This document shows, in pieces, positions 63,098 to 64,000 of a DNA stretch of 64,000 nt. The first letter of the stretch is position 1, and every line of letters begins with the position of its first letter. The notes under the pieces were generated by a model, which worked only from the letters and a program-made list of their open reading frames with translations, was not told the DNA's origin and searched no databases. Source of the stretch: Mycolicibacterium sp. HK-90. GTDB lineage: Bacteria; Actinomycetota; Actinomycetes; Mycobacteriales; Mycobacteriaceae. The DNA is taken from positions 1,550,001 to 1,614,000 of the forward strand of contig NZ_CP129613.1 of NCBI RefSeq assembly GCF_030486405.1, given 5' to 3'. Both the position numbers and the translations under genes were made by a program.

Positions 63098-64000
63098 GTG
63101 ACGTCCGCATCTCCCCGTCCTGTTCTCGTCGTCGACTTCGGCGCTCAGTACGCACAGCTGATCGCTCGCCGGGTCCGTGAGGCGCGGGTGTACTCCGAGG
63201 TCATCCCGCATACCGCCACGGTCGAGGAGATCAAGGCCAAGGATCCGCAGGCCGTTGTGTTGTCGGGTGGTCCGGCCAGTGTCTACGCCGACGGCGCCCC
63301 GTCGCTGGACCCCGCGCTGTTCGATCTCGACGTGCCCGTGTTCGGCATCTGCTACGGCTTCCAGGCCATGGCCCAGGCCCTCGGTGGCACCGTCGAGCAC
63401 ACCGGGACCAGCGAATACGGGCGCACCGAGCTGCACGTCGCCGGCGGTGACCTGCATGCCGAACTGCCGGAGACCCAGCCGGTGTGGATGAGCCACGGCG
63501 ATGCCGTCACCGCCGCACCCGATGGGTTCAACGTGATCGCCTCCAGCGCCGGAGCCCCCGTCGCCGGTTTCGAGAACCGGGCGCGCCGGCTGGCCGGGGT
63601 GCAATACCACCCCGAGGTGCTGCATTCCCCGCACGGCCAGCAGGTGCTGAGCCGGTTCCTGCACGAGTTCGCGGGCATCGGCGCGACGTGGACCGCCGCC
63701 AATATCGCCGAGCAGCTGATCGAGGCGGTCCGGGCTCAGATCGGCGATGGCCGGGCCATCTGCGCACTGTCCGGCGGCGTCGACTCCGCGGTCGCGGCCG
63801 CGCTGGTGCAGCGCGCCATCGGCGATCGGCTGACCTGCGTGTTCGTCGACCACGGCCTGCTGCGGGCTGGGGAGCGGGCGCAGGTCGAGCGTGACTTCGT
63901 CGCCGCGACCGGTGCCAAGCTGGTGACCCTCGACGTCGCCGACCGTTTCCTCGAGGCGCTGACCGGGGTGACCAATCCCGAGGGCAAGCGCAAGATCATC
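63098..64000 (+). CDS. guaA: GMP synthase (glutamine-hydrolysing), 3' end outside window
   Basis: GuaA aminates XMP to GMP, following the step made by guaB2. GTG 63098 opens 301 codons without a stop to the window edge. The class I amidotransferase domain has nucleophile Cys in [17 protein letters not shown] and His-Glu in [13 protein letters not shown]. The ATP pyrophosphatase P-loop is [16 protein letters not shown] at about residue 223. The dimerisation domain lies beyond the window. The family total is about 520 residues. Confidence 0.97.
   Translation, partial: MTSASPRPVLVVDFGAQYAQLIARRVREARVYSEVIPHTATVEEIKAKDPQAVVLSGGPASVYADGAPSLDPALFDLDVPVFGICYGFQAMAQALGGTVEHTGTSEYGRTELHVAGGDLHAELPETQPVWMSHGDAVTAAPDGFNVIASSAGAPVAGFENRARRLAGVQYHPEVLHSPHGQQVLSRFLHEFAGIGATWTAANIAEQLIEAVRAQIGDGRAICALSGGVDSAVAAALVQRAIGDRLTCVFVDHGLLRAGERAQVERDFVAATGAKLVTLDVADRFLEALTGVTNPEGKRKII

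Overview
The window is high-GC actinobacterial chromosome, almost certainly from a rapidly growing Mycobacterium/Mycolicibacterium. The evidence is a recognisable mycobacterial core (glmS, nnr, gadB, alr, tsaE-tsaB-rimI-tsaD, groES-groEL1 with a His-rich tail, whiB3, sigD-rsdA, guaB2-guaB3, choD, the Rv3401/Rv3400-type pair, guaA) in an order that, from memory, runs parallel to M. tuberculosis Rv3438 to Rv3396c. Between these core genes lie accessory blocks that the tuberculosis order lacks. No RNA gene, CRISPR array or transposase was seen.

Region by region. 1-6850: the end of a PucR-type regulator, a 946-bp gene-free stretch, a secreted protein built of six ~82-residue repeats, then a LysR regulator divergent from an atypical SDR. 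6993-13979: glmS, followed by an accessory block (alpha/beta hydrolase, PAS-AraC regulator, cyanase, FNT-family channel). The block is bracketed by a ~173-bp imperfect direct repeat made of the glmS 3' end, a hairpin and the start of the hydrolase gene; the channel gene ends in a glmS-derived tail. A PPOX flavoprotein and a phthalate-dioxygenase-type reductase follow, divergent from a TetR gene. 14040-20660: TetR, EamA transporter/MocR regulator pair, NAD(P)HX repair enzyme, glutamate decarboxylase and a TmrB-like P-loop protein. 20708-26414: an eight-gene run with overlapping start and stop codons, from alr through the t6A-modification genes to a SnoaL-like protein. 26415-27689: an AT-richer pentapeptide-repeat gene inserted in front of groES. 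27771-29998: CIRCE-controlled groES-groEL1 and its terminator.

30066-38624 is accessory metabolism: SRPBCC protein, secreted protein, AbfB-like protein, bicovalent-FAD oxidase, ECF41-like sigma factor, DoxX, Zn-alcohol dehydrogenase with an ECHDC3-type crotonase, F420-type nitroreductase, TetR with a clean twin operator, and OsmC. 38755-43093 is the most coherent accessory system: dsbA-like, ccdA-like, blaI and blaR1-like genes in overlapping order, then an L,D-transpeptidase gene. Two nearly identical 27-bp BlaI-type operators precede the first gene and the transpeptidase gene, and blaR1 carries an apparent one-base frameshift. No beta-lactamase gene is present, so this looks like a BlaI-controlled envelope thiol/cross-linking response.

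43187-49788 is the core whiB3, Rv3415c-like, sigD-rsdA, guaB2-guaB3 segment. 49926-55809 holds choD, a PhoU-like gene and a TetR-controlled pair of a degenerate ABC ATPase (Walker A Lys replaced by Gln) with a YhgE/Pip membrane protein. 55811-62477 holds an alkylsulfatase-type dioxygenase, two more TetR genes with visible operators, a PapA-type acyltransferase and the GH65/beta-phosphoglucomutase pair. The window ends inside guaA. Function calls come from reading the translations against remembered families; no database search was run.
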